DNA from: Sediminibacterium soli
Lineage (GTDB): Bacteria > Bacteroidota > Bacteroidia > Chitinophagales > Chitinophagaceae
Direction of reading: 5' to 3'
Assembly: GCF_009939225.1 (NCBI RefSeq)
Contig: NZ_JAACJR010000010.1
Coordinates: 1-64,000, forward strand
DNA: 64,000 bases
This document shows positions 52,126 through 61,054 of this stretch, in pieces. The stretch's first letter is position 1. The number at the start of each line of letters is the position of its first letter. The position numbers and the translations under genes were made by a program. The notes beneath the pieces are model-generated. The model did no database searches. It had not been told where the DNA came from and was given only the letters and a program-made list of their open reading frames with translations.

Positions 52126-53199
52126 GTGCAGGTATTCAGCTACGATCATCTATATACGTTCACATACAACACTTTCAGGAAAATAGGTTGTTCGCAGGAA
52201 CACGCGGACACAGCGGCTACCGGATTGCTGGCGGCAGACCTGCGGGGCATTGACAGCCATGGTGTGGCCAGGCTTACCGGATACGTACGTTTATGGGAAG
52301 CGGGAAGGATCAATGCATCGCCGGATATAAGGATCGTTCATGAAACACCATCCACCGCCGTGGTGGATGGTGATGCCGGGCTGGGACTGGTGGTAGCGCC
52401 TTTTGCCATGCAGACGGCGATCGGCAAAGCCAGGAACGCGGGCACCGGATGGGTAAGTGTGAGGAACTCCAATCATTTCGGTATTGCGGGTCACCATGCC
52501 ATGATGGCGCTGCCATACGATATGATCGGTATGGCCATGACGAATGCCAGCGCCCTGGTGGCGCCCACTTTTTCAACCGAACGCATGCTGGGTACCAATC
52601 CCATCGCGGTGGCCATTCCGGCAGGCAGCCAGCCGCCGTTTGTTGCGGATTTTGCCACCACAACCGCCGCCAACGGCAAGCTGGAAATACTGCAGCGCAA
52701 AAACGAGGATACGCCCCTGGGCTGGGTGCAGGATAAAGAAGCCAATCCATCCACCGATGCCAATATCCTCAAAAAACAGGGAGCCCTTCTTCCGCTTGGC
52801 AGCGATCGCGAGCACGGCAGTCACAAAGGATATGCACTGGGCAGCATCGTCGATATCTTTTCTGCCGTGTTAAGCGGCGGATCGTACGGTCCCTGGGCGC
52901 CGCCATTTCCCGCCTATGTGCCTATGCCGGAAAATATGCCCGGGCAGGGACTGGGTCATTTTTTTGGTGCGATGCGTGTGGACGCGTTCAGACCTGCGGA
53001 GGAATTCAAACACCATATGGATAACTGGATCACCCGTTTCCGCGCAGCGAAACCGGCAGAAGGCCATGAAAAAGTGCTGATACCCGGCGATCCCGAAAGA
53101 GAAGCGGAGCAGGCCCGCAAAAAAGAGGGGATACCGCTGGCAGACAGCGTTGCTGCCGATCTTACGCAGCTGGGAGCCAGGTTTGGGTTGGTATTATGA
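52126..53199 (+). CDS. Ldh family oxidoreductase (malate/L-lactate dehydrogenase type)
   Basis: The Ldh2-type NAD(P)-dependent dehydrogenase core is clear: ADLRGIDSHGVARL with the catalytic His, NSNHFGIAGHHAM, and GTNPIAVAIPAG. I place the start at GTG 52126 (357 aa, VQVFSYDHLYTF). The ATG at 52063 adds a basic 21-residue stretch unlike the family and leaves only 31 bp to the divergent gene. The family oxidises 2-hydroxy acids (malate, lactate, sulfolactate, ureidoglycolate); the substrate here is not clear. A terminator follows. Confidence 0.85.
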   Translation: MQVFSYDHLYTFTYNTFRKIGCSQEHADTAATGLLAADLRGIDSHGVARLTGYVRLWEAGRINASPDIRIVHETPSTAVVDGDAGLGLVVAPFAMQTAIGKARNAGTGWVSVRNSNHFGIAGHHAMMALPYDMIGMAMTNASALVAPTFSTERMLGTNPIAVAIPAGSQPPFVADFATTTAANGKLEILQRKNEDTPLGWVQDKEANPSTDANILKKQGALLPLGSDREHGSHKGYALGSIVDIFSAVLSGGSYGPWAPPFPAYVPMPENMPGQGLGHFFGAMRVDAFRPAEEFKHHMDNWITRFRAAKPAEGHEKVLIPGDPEREAEQARKKEGIPLADSVAADLTQLGARFGLVL

Positions 53200-53222
53200 A
53201 CCCGTTTTTCGGGTTGATTTTT
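53199..53222 (+). terminator. Terminator after the Ldh gene
   Basis: AACCCG (53199-53204) and CGGGTT (53210-53215) form a 6-bp stem with a TTTTT loop, followed by GATTTTT. It overlaps the stop codon by one base. Confidence 0.6.
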
Positions 53223-53348
53223 CCTGCCGGACTTTTCACATTCCCTTACATTTGCACTCAATTGTCTATTAAAATTGTAGGAGTTTGCGGAACATGCCAT
53301 AATAAGCCGGCAATCGCTATCCAACCATAAAAACAAAAAATATAACAG

Positions 53349-54668
53349 ATGAAAGTTATGAAGTTCGGCGGTACCAGTGTGGGTAAGCCGGAACGTATGC
53401 ACGAAGTGGCACAGCTGATTACCCGGGATGCAGAACCCAAGATCGTTGTGCTGAGCGCATTGAGCGGTACCACCAACGCATTGGTGGAGATCAGCAACAG
53501 TTTGTCTGCCGGCGATCGCACGGCCGCCAAAGAAAAAATAGATCTGCTGGAAGCGCATTACCGCAAATTTATCCTGGACCTGGTGCAGCAGGAGGATAAA
53601 CGCGCCAGGGCAAATGCGATCATTTCCGAACATTTTGAGTTCCTCAATATCATACTCCGCATTTCTTTCAGCGAAGCCTTGTACAAAGACATACTTGCCC
53701 AGGGTGAACTGATGAGCACCAAAATGTTCAGCGTATACCTCGAGGAAAAAGGGATCGATCATATGCTGCTGCCGGCACTGGAATTTATGTCGATCGATAT
53801 CCACGAAGAACCGCAGTTGCTGAATATCCGGGCAAAGTTGAACCAGTTATTGCAGCAGCATAAAGACAAGCCGCTGTTTATTACACAGGGGTATATCTGC
53901 CGCAATGCAAAGGGCGAGGTAGACAACCTGAAACGTGGCGGTAGCGATTACACCGCTTCACTGGTGGCGGCTGCAGCCAATGCATCTGTTTGTGAGATAT
54001 GGACAGATATAGATGGCATGCATAACAACGATCCGCGTGTGGTAGACAAAACCGTTGCGATAAAACAACTGAGTTTTGATGAAGCAGCGGAACTGGCATA
54101 TTTCGGCGCCAAGATCCTGCACCCCACCTGTATCTGGCCGGCGCAGCAGGAAAACGTGCCGGTAAAACTGCTGAACACCATGCAGCCCGAAGCAGCCGGC
54201 ACGGTTATCACCAAGGAAGCCGGCAGTGTGGGTGTAAAAGCCGTGGCGGCAAAAGACGGTATTATTGCCATCAAGATCAAGAGCAGCCGCATGCTGCTGG
54301 CCTATGGTTTTCTGCGCAAAGTGTTTGAGGTGTTCGAGAAATACCATACACCCATCGATATGATCACCACTTCGGAAGTGGCCGTATCCGTAACCATCGA
54401 TTCGGATGCCGCTTTGGCCAAGATCGTAAAGGAACTGGAGCCGTTCGGCACCGTGGAAGTAGAAAAGAACCAGACGATCGTTTCCATCGTAGGCAATGAG
54501 ATCGAGCAGACCGAAGGCGTATTGCCCAGGCTGTTTGAAGCCATCAGGGAAATACCGGTAACGATGGTCAGCTATGGCGGCAGCCCGCACAATATTTCCC
54601 TGCTGCTGCCAAGCGGGCACAAACAAAAAACACTGCAGCTGCTGAACAAAGGACTCTTCGGCCTGTAA
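53349..54668 (+). CDS. lysC: Aspartate kinase
   Basis: A 439-residue monofunctional aspartokinase. It shows MKFGGTSVGKPERM at the start, the substrate loop RGGSDYTASLVAAA near 197, and the DGMHNNDPRVV region near 220. The last 130 residues carry two ACT domains (LAYGFLRKVFEVFEKY and MVSYGGSPHNISLL). It phosphorylates aspartate, the first step to lysine, threonine and methionine. The ACT pair implies feedback control by end products. A good terminator follows. Confidence 0.95.
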   Translation: MKVMKFGGTSVGKPERMHEVAQLITRDAEPKIVVLSALSGTTNALVEISNSLSAGDRTAAKEKIDLLEAHYRKFILDLVQQEDKRARANAIISEHFEFLNIILRISFSEALYKDILAQGELMSTKMFSVYLEEKGIDHMLLPALEFMSIDIHEEPQLLNIRAKLNQLLQQHKDKPLFITQGYICRNAKGEVDNLKRGGSDYTASLVAAAANASVCEIWTDIDGMHNNDPRVVDKTVAIKQLSFDEAAELAYFGAKILHPTCIWPAQQENVPVKLLNTMQPEAAGTVITKEAGSVGVKAVAAKDGIIAIKIKSSRMLLAYGFLRKVFEVFEKYHTPIDMITTSEVAVSVTIDSDAALAKIVKELEPFGTVEVEKNQTIVSIVGNEIEQTEGVLPRLFEAIREIPVTMVSYGGSPHNISLLLPSGHKQKTLQLLNKGLFGL

Positions 54669-54687
54669 ACAAACGCTATTCGTCGAT

Positions 54688-54718
54688 AAAAACCGCTGCA
54701 CTACGCAGCGGTTTTTTT
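54688..54718 (+). terminator. Terminator of aspartate kinase gene
   Basis: AACCGCTGC (54691-54699), loop ACTAC, GCAGCGGTT (54705-54713) and a run of T to 54718. The A-run before the stem extends pairing. Confidence 0.9.
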
Positions 54719-54760
54719 ATGTCGCAATCTTTGCAGTATCTTTCAAAACTAAAATTATAG

Positions 54761-56062
54761 TTGTTGAAGGGGATTTGTTTTTTACTGCTGCTTCTGGGTG
54801 GCTGCCGGATGGTGCAGGCGCAGGGTGTATTGAAAGGAAGGGTAACCACCACCGATACGCATAAACCGGTTGCGCTTGCAAACGTGTACCTGAGCAATAC
54901 CGCGATCGGCACGCTCACGAACGATAACGGCGAATTCACCCTTTCCGCCTTTCCCCCGGGCCGGTACGAACTGGTGGTTTCGTATATCGGGTACGAGACA
55001 TATACCGTTCCGCTTTTTTCTTCGCGGTTGCCTTCATTTCTCAATATTGTACTGAAGCCAAAAGTAAATATGCTGCAGGAAGTAATATTGATCCCTTATG
55101 AAAAGAACGGTTGGGAAAAATGGGGTGTTTTCTTTGCAGATAATTTCATTGGTACTTCAGCATTTGCACAACAATGCAGTTTATTGAATAAGGAAGCTGT
55201 CAAATTCCGGTTCGATAAAAAGAAAAACCTGTTACAGGCATTTGCGGATGAGACGCTGCTGTTCGAAAACAGCGCACTTGGTTACAAAATCAAATATGAC
55301 CTTATCAGTTTTGAGTATGATTTTACACAGCGTCTCTTCGTTTACAAGGGATATCCTTTTTTTGAGGAGATGCAAACCTCTCGGAAAGGATTACAACGCA
55401 GATGGGCGCAACGGCGCGAAGATGCTTATAAGGGTTCACTGATGCAGTTTATGCGCAGTCTTTATCGCAACAGGCTTGTTGAAGACGGGTTCCAGGTAAG
55501 AAGATTGATCAAAATACCGGATGCGGAAAAGAAAAGAGTGCGTGATATTTACAGAATGGCCATACAAAAACCACAGGCTGATGGACGTATGATGATAAGC
55601 AATGCATTCGATGCTTTCCCGGCAGATACGGCTGCTTATTATCGCCAGGTGCTGCAAGAGCCAGACAAACTGAATGTACTCATTGATCGCGTGTTGCCAG
55701 GTGATAGCATCGCATATGCAGTTGACAGCGTAACTGCAGGGCTTTATTTTACAGAACACCTGCAGGTTATATATCCTTCTAAAAATATGCCGGATGAATT
55801 CTTTAGTAAATACGTTGTTTCTTCCCACCCGGTACTTAAAAAGCCTGTTACCTCAGAAGCAACAATAATAACCGGTCAGCCGATCAATGTATTGGCCAAT
55901 GGCAGCTATTATGAAGGAACAGGATTGATTATCTCGGGTTACTGGGGCTGGTGGGAGAAGATCGGGAATATGTTGCCGTATAATTATGAGCCTCTCAGGC
56001 CGTTAAAAAATAAAGGCACCTATTTCATTAAGCGACCATCTGACTACCATTTCTGGAAATGA
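54761..56062 (+). CDS. Exported protein with carboxypeptidase-like regulatory domain
   Basis: The 433-residue protein has an N-terminal signal sequence (CFLLLLLGGC) and then a CarboxypepD_reg-like beta-sandwich (about residues 23-98; GVLKGRVTTTDTHKPVALAN, GTLTNDNGEFTLSAFPPG). The remaining 330 residues have no known domain. This is a common form of Bacteroidota outer-membrane-associated proteins. The start is a TTG (54761 or 54764), because no ATG precedes the signal peptide. It lies just upstream of the sigma-factor/receptor unit and may belong to it. Composition turns AT-richer from about 55.1 kb, inside this gene. Confidence 0.65.
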   Translation: MLKGICFLLLLLGGCRMVQAQGVLKGRVTTTDTHKPVALANVYLSNTAIGTLTNDNGEFTLSAFPPGRYELVVSYIGYETYTVPLFSSRLPSFLNIVLKPKVNMLQEVILIPYEKNGWEKWGVFFADNFIGTSAFAQQCSLLNKEAVKFRFDKKKNLLQAFADETLLFENSALGYKIKYDLISFEYDFTQRLFVYKGYPFFEEMQTSRKGLQRRWAQRREDAYKGSLMQFMRSLYRNRLVEDGFQVRRLIKIPDAEKKRVRDIYRMAIQKPQADGRMMISNAFDAFPADTAAYYRQVLQEPDKLNVLIDRVLPGDSIAYAVDSVTAGLYFTEHLQVIYPSKNMPDEFFSKYVVSSHPVLKKPVTSEATIITGQPINVLANGSYYEGTGLIISGYWGWWEKIGNMLPYNYEPLRPLKNKGTYFIKRPSDYHFWK

Positions 56063-56102
56063 ATTATCCGTTATTCTTTCTATATTAGTTGTCGTTAGCC
56101 TC

Positions 56103-56696
56103 ATGGATTACCGATTGCTTGATGACGAAATACTGGTAAAACTGCTGCGGGCGGAAGACAAAGCCGCTTTCAAAGAGATTTACAACCGGCACTGGAAAAA
56201 AGTGTTCGAGTCAGCATACTATCGTCTCGGTTCAACCGATATGGCGAAAGAATTGGTACAGAACCTGTTTCTATATATCTGGGAAAAAAGAAGCACACTT
56301 GCCATCGCCAACCTGCCATCCTATCTCCAAGCCGCTATTAAGAACAGGGTAATCAATCATGTTGAAAAGGAATTGGTGCAGAAAAAATACCAGCAGCGGG
56401 TATTGGATATTCAGGGTCATCAACATACGGATATGGAAGCCGGTCTGGATTACCATGAACTTGACCGGGCTTTTAGAAAAGCTGTACTTCAGCTTCCTCC
56501 CAAAACAAGAAGTGTTTTTGAAATGAGCCGCTTCGAGCACCTGCCCATAAAAGAAATCGCCGCCAGGCTCGGTATTTCTGAAAAGGCTGTGGAATACCAT
56601 ATCACCTCTTCTCTTAAGATACTCAGGATCAGCCTGAAAGACTTTATGATTCCCTGTTTTGTTGCCGGTGCAATAAGCTATTTGCTATCAGCCTAA
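56103..56696 (+). CDS. ECF RNA polymerase sigma factor (FecI-like)
   Basis: The 197-residue sigma-70 factor has region 2 at residues 17-90 (RAEDKAAFKEIYNRHW, QNLFLYIWEKRS) and region 4 near 127-180 (LPPKTRSVFEMSRFEHLPIKEIAARLGISEKAVEYH). A hydrophobic C-terminal tail (FMIPCFVAGAISYLL) is frequent in Bacteroidota ECF factors. The FecR anti-sigma gene follows after 75 bp and the TonB-dependent receptor after it, the classical Fec-type arrangement. It would transcribe the receptor when the substrate is sensed. Confidence 0.93.
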   Translation: MDYRLLDDEILVKLLRAEDKAAFKEIYNRHWKKVFESAYYRLGSTDMAKELVQNLFLYIWEKRSTLAIANLPSYLQAAIKNRVINHVEKELVQKKYQQRVLDIQGHQHTDMEAGLDYHELDRAFRKAVLQLPPKTRSVFEMSRFEHLPIKEIAARLGISEKAVEYHITSSLKILRISLKDFMIPCFVAGAISYLLSA

Positions 56697-56771
56697 AAAA
56701 AAAATTGATCACTCATTTAGGGTAAAAGCGCTGTAGCCTGTCTTTAATTAACACGGTAAAATGTATGCTCC

Positions 56772-57821
56772 ATGAACAGGTCTGATTTTAAACAAATGCT
56801 GAAAAGATACATTGCAGGCACGGCCAGCGATTCGGAAAAAGTAATGATCGATCACTGGTACGAACTGTTGTATAATGATAATATCCGTTCGTTAAATGAA
56901 GAAGAACTGGCTATTGTAGAACAGGAGATATGGCAGGAGATAGAACAGGATAATACATTTAAACATAGTACGACTATCCAGGAAAAAACACCGGTCCGTA
57001 ATCTTTTTATCCGCTGGGTAGCGGCTGCGGCAATGCTTGCCGGTTTGATATTCGGTATTCGCGCTATTCTGCCTGCACACAACGATACAACTGCTTACCA
57101 GGAGGGTAAAAAAGAAAAAGGGCTTATTGAAGCTGTTAATACAAACGGCCAAAGCCGGAAAGTATTGTTACCCGACGGCAGTACCGTAACCCTGCAGCCA
57201 CTTGCAAGACTTGCTTATCCTAACCAGTTTTCATCAGATAAAAGAGAAGTCTATCTTGAAGGGGAGGCCTTCTTCCAGGTAACAAAAAATCCCGCGAAGC
57301 CTTTTCTCGTGCATAGCGGTAACCTGCTGACACAAGTATTGGGTACCAGTTTTACCATAAAGCCGGATAAAATATCCAATAAAATAACAGTTGCGGTGAA
57401 GACAGGCAAAGTGGCTGTTTTTGAAGATAACAACCAGGTGAAACTGAATACAGACCAGCTTAAGAATAACGGCGCGATTATTACACCCAACCAGAAAGTA
57501 ATTTATGATGCAGGCAGCCGAAATTTTATCACCTCACTGGTAGAGAATCCTGAGCCTGTGATAATTGAAAGTAAAACGCCCGTGACTCCTTCTTCTTTTT
57601 CATTTAATGATGCCAATCTCGCCACCGTACTGGATGCTATCAGCAAGGTATATGAAATCGATATTATGGTGGAGAATGAATTGATCTATCACTGTCTTTT
57701 CACAGGTAACCTGTCGCAGCAGACCCTGTATGAGAAGCTGGATCTGATCTGCCAGTCTACCGGTCATCAATATGAAATCAAAGGAACTAAAATACTTATC
57801 AAAGGAAAAGGTTGCCAGTAA
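56772..57821 (+). CDS. FecR-type anti-sigma factor
   Basis: The 349-residue protein has a cytoplasmic N-terminal part (1-75), one membrane span at about 76-98, a periplasmic FecR domain (about 118-215, KVLLPDGSTVTLQPLARLAYP), and a C-terminal DUF4974 domain (about 274-345, SFNDANLATVLDAISKVYEI). It binds the sigma factor and reads the state of the receptor through the receptor's N-terminal STN domain. It is followed by the receptor gene after 181 bp. Confidence 0.93.
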   Translation: MNRSDFKQMLKRYIAGTASDSEKVMIDHWYELLYNDNIRSLNEEELAIVEQEIWQEIEQDNTFKHSTTIQEKTPVRNLFIRWVAAAAMLAGLIFGIRAILPAHNDTTAYQEGKKEKGLIEAVNTNGQSRKVLLPDGSTVTLQPLARLAYPNQFSSDKREVYLEGEAFFQVTKNPAKPFLVHSGNLLTQVLGTSFTIKPDKISNKITVAVKTGKVAVFEDNNQVKLNTDQLKNNGAIITPNQKVIYDAGSRNFITSLVENPEPVIIESKTPVTPSSFSFNDANLATVLDAISKVYEIDIMVENELIYHCLFTGNLSQQTLYEKLDLICQSTGHQYEIKGTKILIKGKGCQ

Positions 57822-57911
57822 CCATTTAATTCATCCGCCTAAAACAACTGCCATATGATACCGCTATTCTATTCTTCTGCGTAACCAGTAATCAACACCA
57901 ATAAAAAAGCC

Positions 57912-57932
57912 GGCAATAGTACCAGTATTGCC
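57912..57932 (+). promoter_or_regulatory. Hairpin in the receptor leader
   Basis: GGCAATA (57912-57918) and TATTGCC (57926-57932) form a 7-bp hairpin in the 181-bp gap between FecR and the receptor gene. It could be a partial terminator or an mRNA stability element; no T-run follows. Confidence 0.35.
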
Positions 57933-58002
57933 AGCTGCAATCCCGGTTTTACCCGGGAAGATTTTTGTCTGCATCATTATTCAAACAAAAACAATTGAAG
58001 TT

Positions 58003-60987
58003 ATGAAAAAATCACGATTGCTGAATGCAATTGCTTTTTGCATGAAACTAATTGCCATACAAATAGTTCTCTCTGCAACCTTTACCCTTGCCGTTTTTGC
58101 CAAAAAGGCCGAAGGCCAGGGGGTGCTGGATAAATTGATAACCCTGGATATTAAGAACGAAGAAGTGAAAAACGTGATCACCGAAATCAAAAAGAAAACG
58201 GAGGTCGAATTTATTTTCAGTTCTACATCTATACAGGCCAATAGGAAGATTTCCATTAAGGCAAATGATACGAAGCTTAAATATGTACTTGATGAAATCG
58301 TTAAGTCGCTTGGTATCGCTTATAAAGTAGTGAACGAACAGGTGCTGCTTTATAAAATTGATGGCGATAACGTAACCTTGCTTATTCTTGAACCTGCAGG
58401 TAAAAAAGATCCCAGTTCTGTATCGGGAGTAGTTACTAATGCGGTTACCAACGAGGCGCTTACCGGGGCGAGTGTTACTGTTAAAGGGAAAAAGAAAACA
58501 GTTACCACTAATAACGAAGGAAAATTTACCATTGATGCGCAACCCGGTGATGTGCTTGTTGTTTCCTATGTAGGTTATGCAACACAGGAAATGGAAGTAA
58601 AAGCTGATGGCTACTATGCCATTGCTCTGAAAGTGAGTGATGCAAATCTGAGTAATATTACCGTGATAGGCTCACGCGGTAAGCCGAGAACAGATGTGGA
58701 ACGCCCTGTGCCCGTGGATGTGTTCTCTGCAAAAGATATTCAGAAGACAGGCCAGGTTGAACTGGCGCAGATGATCCATTTTTCTGCCCCTTCTTTCAAT
58801 TCAACAAAACATGGTATCAGCAATGTAACTTCCTATGTAGACCCTGCTACTTTGCGCGGTCTCGGGCCGGATCAAACACTTGTACTTGTAAACGGGAAAA
58901 GACGCCACCAGTCTGCTGCACTTAATGTAAATAATGTGGTAGGACGAGGCAGTGTGGGAACAGATCTTAATGTAATACCGACAGGCGCTATTGAGCGTGT
59001 GGAAATTTTAAGAGATGGTGCTGCGGCGCAATATGGTTCAGATGCCATTGCCGGTATTATTAACCTGCAATTAAAGCGTAATGCAAGCGGCGGCAGTGTT
59101 ACAGGACAATATGGTGTAACAAAGGAAGGTGATGGCAGAACCTATGAGCAAAGCGTCAACTTTGGATTGCCACTCGGTAAGAAGGGTGGTTTCTTTAATA
59201 CCACTTTACAGTTTCATCATAACGATCCTACGGACCGGTCCGCGCCATATACAGCCAGGGTGTATAACAGCAACCAGGCGATTGATGATTCTATTATAGC
59301 CGCGCGTAAATTCAACAGGCAGATCGGCGGCACCAAATATGGTTTGTCGAAGAATACAACAGCCATCGTATTTTACAATGCAGAACTTCCGTTGCAGAAT
59401 AACTGGGCTTTGTATTCTTTTGGAGGATATTCTAACAAGGATGTAACAGCGTATGGTTTTTTTCGTCCCCCATCCAATGCAAAAAGAAGGGTGTTAAATA
59501 TTTATCCTAATGGTTATTCGCCGGTGTTTCCAGCCAATTTGCAGGATATCAGCACATCTGTTGGATTTAAAAAGAAAAGCATAGGTGGCTGGAATATGGA
59601 TTTCAGCAACACGTATGGGCGCAACCACATAACACTTTATTCCAATACCACCGTTAACCCTTCTTATGGAGATGCTTCGCCAACCAGTTTCTTTGGCGGC
59701 GACCTGATCTTCAACCAGAATAGTACCAATGCTGATTTTTCAAGATCATTCACCAATATCAAAGGGATCAATTCACTTAACCTGTCTTTTGGCGCGGAGA
59801 TGCGTATGGAACATTACCAGATCAACCAGGGCGATGATCCTTCCTGGAGAAAAGGCTCATTGCAAAATACAGATGTGGGTGCAAGTGGCAGGGAAGGTTT
59901 TGCTGATGTAAATGCAGTAAGCAAGAACCGGAGTAATATTGGACTATATACGGATGTCGAGAGTGATATCACGGATAAATTATTGTTAAGCGCGGCCCTG
60001 CGTTTTGAAAATTACAGCGATTTCGGTGCGAACCTTTCGGGTAAATTTTCAGCGAGGTATAAACTGAGCAATAATTTTTCGATCAGGGGATCTGTTAACC
60101 GCGGATTCAGGGCGCCATCTATGCACCAGCTTTATTACAGCAATAATGCGGATGCGCAATGGCTTACCATTAATGGCGTATTCGATGCTTACCCGATCGG
60201 CCATTTGCGGAACGATAATAAATATGTACAGCAACTGGGAGTGGGGAACTTAAAGGCGGAAACTTCCCTCGATTTCAATGCCGGCTTTACGCTGCAGGTG
60301 GCAAGAAAATGGTTAATGACGGTTGATGCTTATCAAATAGATATCAATAACAGAGTGGCGATATCTGCACAACTGGATGCTACAACACCAGCTATGGCGC
60401 CCATCTTTAACGGATCGGGATATGCATTGGTTCAGTTCTTTTCCAATGCGCTTGATACACGCACAAAGGGACTTGATATCGTAACTACCTATACAGAAAA
60501 ATTTGCACCGGATCATGAACTTATCCTGAACGGCGCGTTGATGCTGAACGAAACAAAACTCAAGGGTAATATCAGAACGCCTGATAAACTGGCCAGCGTG
60601 GGCAATGCTCTCGTAGACAGGGTAACACTGGGCCTGATTGAAGTGGCACAGCCACGCAATAAAATGATCTTGTCGGCGAACTATCGATATAAAAAAATCG
60701 AGGGTCTGCTGCGTGCAACACGATTTGGAGAAGTAACAGCGAGACAAAGCGATCCTGCAAATGATCAGACCTTTGGCGCTAAAGTGATCACCGATGCATC
60801 GCTCACATGGCATATTAACCCAAGGATATCGTGGAGTATCGGCGGCAATAATATCGGCAATGTATATCCTGATAAGATTGCATTGGCATCGCTTACAGGT
60901 TCCGGACAAACTCCTTATACCCGATTTACTTCGCAGTTCGGGTTTATGGGAGCCTATTATTATACTTCAGTGAGAATTGGGTTTTAA
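58003..60987 (+). CDS. TonB-dependent receptor with STN sensing domain
   Basis: The protein has 994 residues from the ATG at 58003. It has a signal peptide, STN/secretin domain at about 41-118 (signalling to FecR), carboxypeptidase-like domain at about 138-215 (SGVVTNAVTNEALTGASV), plug at about 232-360 (ending RDGAAAQYGSDAIAGIINL), and a beta-barrel to the terminal aromatic VRIGF. The STN domain fits the sigma/anti-sigma pair upstream. No SusD lipoprotein follows; an ACS-type MFS transporter does, so a small organic molecule or sugar acid, rather than a polysaccharide, is the likely substrate. Confidence 0.93.
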   Translation: MKKSRLLNAIAFCMKLIAIQIVLSATFTLAVFAKKAEGQGVLDKLITLDIKNEEVKNVITEIKKKTEVEFIFSSTSIQANRKISIKANDTKLKYVLDEIVKSLGIAYKVVNEQVLLYKIDGDNVTLLILEPAGKKDPSSVSGVVTNAVTNEALTGASVTVKGKKKTVTTNNEGKFTIDAQPGDVLVVSYVGYATQEMEVKADGYYAIALKVSDANLSNITVIGSRGKPRTDVERPVPVDVFSAKDIQKTGQVELAQMIHFSAPSFNSTKHGISNVTSYVDPATLRGLGPDQTLVLVNGKRRHQSAALNVNNVVGRGSVGTDLNVIPTGAIERVEILRDGAAAQYGSDAIAGIINLQLKRNASGGSVTGQYGVTKEGDGRTYEQSVNFGLPLGKKGGFFNTTLQFHHNDPTDRSAPYTARVYNSNQAIDDSIIAARKFNRQIGGTKYGLSKNTTAIVFYNAELPLQNNWALYSFGGYSNKDVTAYGFFRPPSNAKRRVLNIYPNGYSPVFPANLQDISTSVGFKKKSIGGWNMDFSNTYGRNHITLYSNTTVNPSYGDASPTSFFGGDLIFNQNSTNADFSRSFTNIKGINSLNLSFGAEMRMEHYQINQGDDPSWRKGSLQNTDVGASGREGFADVNAVSKNRSNIGLYTDVESDITDKLLLSAALRFENYSDFGANLSGKFSARYKLSNNFSIRGSVNRGFRAPSMHQLYYSNNADAQWLTINGVFDAYPIGHLRNDNKYVQQLGVGNLKAETSLDFNAGFTLQVARKWLMTVDAYQIDINNRVAISAQLDATTPAMAPIFNGSGYALVQFFSNALDTRTKGLDIVTTYTEKFAPDHELILNGALMLNETKLKGNIRTPDKLASVGNALVDRVTLGLIEVAQPRNKMILSANYRYKKIEGLLRATRFGEVTARQSDPANDQTFGAKVITDASLTWHINPRISWSIGGNNIGNVYPDKIALASLTGSGQTPYTRFTSQFGFMGAYYYTSVRIGF

Positions 60988-61001
60988 ATGTAGATAGTCC
61001 A

Positions 61002-61036
61002 TAGTCCATGGTCCATCGTCTATGGACCATGGACTA
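61002..61036 (+). terminator. 15-bp perfect hairpin after the TonB receptor gene
   Basis: TAGTCCATGGTCCAT (61002-61016) is perfectly complementary to 61022-61036, with the 5-base loop CGTCT. It begins 15 bases after the receptor stop. It contains iterated GTCCAT words and no T-run. It would hide an ATG at 61022, so the MFS gene should start later. Confidence 0.6.
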
Positions 61037-61054
61037 ATAATGCAAACTCGTCAC

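Noticed and set aside
61022..61054. ATG at 61022 as start of the MFS gene
   Set aside because: It lies in the right arm of a 15-bp hairpin and adds residues unlike the family; later ATGs fit better.
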